DNA from: Rugamonas rubra
GTDB taxonomy: Bacteria; Pseudomonadota; Gammaproteobacteria; Burkholderiales; Burkholderiaceae_D
Length of the DNA stretch: 56,627 nt
NCBI RefSeq assembly: GCF_900114705.1
Contig: NZ_FOTW01000035.1
Location: forward strand, 1-56,627
Direction: 5' to 3'
Both the position numbers and the translations under genes were made by a program. This document shows positions 55,730-56,627 of this stretch, one piece after another (within the stretch, counting starts at the first letter, position 1; each line of letters opens with the position of its first letter). The notes beneath the pieces are model-generated. The model was given only the letters and a program-made list of their open reading frames with translations. It was not told the DNA's origin and did no database searches.

Positions 55730-56627
55730 TCATGGGAGCGGTCGATAGAAACCAGCACCCAGCGGCTCGATACGCTCGCCCTCGACTTTGCCGCCCACCC
55801 CGCCGTCGTCGCTTTTGCCGGACAACGCGGTATCGCTCTCGCGTTCGACTTCAAAGTCCATGTCTTTGACGGGATCGCCGTCGCCGGCCCGCAGCAAGCG
55901 CGGTTTGCGGCCGAAGTCGCCCTCGCCGAACGTGGGCAGCTCGGCGCTGCGGCTGGCCGGGCCGTTCCAGTTGTGGCCGGCCGTCTTGATGGTCAGCTCG
56001 CCCGGTCCGCCGATTTCGGGCGTGCCGCCCTTGAGGCTGATGTAGGCGCCGCCCGAGTTGACGAGCAAAATCTCTTCGGCCATGACGATCACGCGGCCCC
56101 TCGCGCTGATCTTGACGTCCTTGGCCGAGTCGATCTGCGTGTTGTCGTGCTGGCTTTGCAGCAGCAACTTGCCGTGGTTGGCGATCGCGGCCAGCCCGTC
56201 CTGTTGCGAAAACAGCGAGATGCCCTTGCCGGCGTTGACGTTGCAGCGCTGGCCGGCGGTCAGCTGCAGGTGTTGCTGCGCCACCGTGTCGATGTTGCTG
56301 GCGGCGTAGCTGACGATGGCCTTCGAGCTGGCGAAGCTGATGCCGTCCGGCGCCGTGACGCCGACCACGGCGGCGCCGCCGCCGGCGCCCCGGGGCGCGG
56401 TGTTGCTGCCGTTGTCCCATTGCTGGATGGCCGATTGCAACTCGTCCTGCGCCTTGTCGTCCACCGGCAGGCCCTGCTGCGCGGCGGCGTACTCGCCCAG
56501 CGAGCGGAACAGGTCGACGCAGTCCTGCATCAGTGCCAGGTAGTCGGCGCGGTCGAGTTGCTTGCCGCCGCCGCCGAGCCGCTTCCAGGCGCTCAGCAGC
56601 ATGCCCTTGCCGGCGCGCAGGGCCAGT
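55730..56627 (-). CDS. vgrG: VgrG spike protein, C-terminal part (right copy, truncated by window edge)
   Basis: Continues off the right edge, with LALRAGKG encoded by the last 25 bases before the internal ATG at 56602. The DUF2345-type region matches the left copy to FGRKP. The last 56 residues (ending in FYRPLP) are unrelated to the left tail though equal in length. Opposite orientation to the left vgrG. Confidence 0.93.
   Translation of the reverse strand, partial: LALRAGKGMLLSAWKRLGGGGKQLDRADYLALMQDCVDLFRSLGEYAAAQQGLPVDDKAQDELQSAIQQWDNGSNTAPRGAGGGAAVVGVTAPDGISFASSKAIVSYAASNIDTVAQQHLQLTAGQRCNVNAGKGISLFSQQDGLAAIANHGKLLLQSQHDNTQIDSAKDVKISARGRVIVMAEEILLVNSGGAYISLKGGTPEIGGPGELTIKTAGHNWNGPASRSAELPTFGEGDFGRKPRLLRAGDGDPVKDMDFEVERESDTALSGKSDDGGVGGKVEGERIEPLGAGFYRPLP
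55901..56599 (-). repeat. Inverted repeat arm A, right copy (pairs with 1-699)
   Basis: Near-identical vgrG tract aligned without gaps to the left arm. It continues to the right edge beyond where the left copy is cut, so the true repeat is longer than visible. Confidence 0.92.

Overview
The window is high-GC DNA with the gene content of a Gram-negative betaproteobacterium. T6SS vgrG/lipase modules, a PEP-CTERM protein, an AK-rich H1-like protein, fdhD/YdeP and ergothioneine genes together suggest Oxalobacteraceae of the Massilia/Duganella/Janthinobacterium type. That placement is inferred from gene style, not from a marker gene. No rRNA, tRNA, CRISPR array, transposase or site-specific recombinase was recognised.

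The outstanding architecture is at the two ends. Both ends lie inside a vgrG gene and the two copies face each other as an inverted repeat. Left module (+, 1-5876): vgrG 3' part, Tle3-type lipase effector, Tla3 adaptor, a 31-codon mini-ORF, Tli4-like immunity protein. Right module (-, 56627-51625): vgrG 3' part, a second Tle3, a second Tla3, a PAAR protein, and no recognisable immunity gene. The vgrG arms differ at about 13 of 699 aligned bases with no gap (hand count). The vgrG tail, lipase and N-terminal part of Tla3 have diverged, and the arms become nearly identical again at the 3' end of tla3. Each module is therefore a diversified effector cassette between two conserved tracts. Because both ends fall in a repeated gene, the window may be a draft contig that stopped at the repeat.

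Between the modules lies mostly chromosomal-style content. 6-20 kb: an AsmA-like DUF748 envelope protein, a solitary solute-binding protein, a TonB-dependent receptor, several very small proteins, a HAF-repeat protein, a cytochrome c, and an M16 protease pair (one with the zinc motif, one without). 20-32 kb: an acyl-CoA thioesterase, a CHASE-PAS-GGDEF-EAL protein, a spermidine-synthase-like protein, a membrane diguanylate-cyclase-like protein with an altered motif, ppx with a candidate Pho box, a periplasmic binding protein coupled to a hybrid histidine kinase whose best start is ATT, a broken response-regulator fragment, and the H1-like protein. 32-42 kb: an OlsB-like acyltransferase, a PEP-CTERM protein, a PLP enzyme, another binding protein, a YdeP-type molybdoenzyme with a small helix-turn-helix-like protein, a TetR-controlled NTF2-like gene, fdhD and a DUF455 ferritin-like protein. 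42-51.5 kb: an XRE-like regulator, a five-gene PhnCDE-type ABC transporter cluster transcribed away from egtD-egtB, and a chemotaxis receptor.

Functional groupings supported by layout: two VgrG-delivered lipase modules; molybdoenzyme plus its sulfurtransferase FdhD; a ligand-binding protein plus hybrid kinase; ergothioneine synthesis (EgtD, EgtB) beside an uptake system for an oxyanion or phosphonate-like solute; and several c-di-GMP and chemotaxis signalling proteins.
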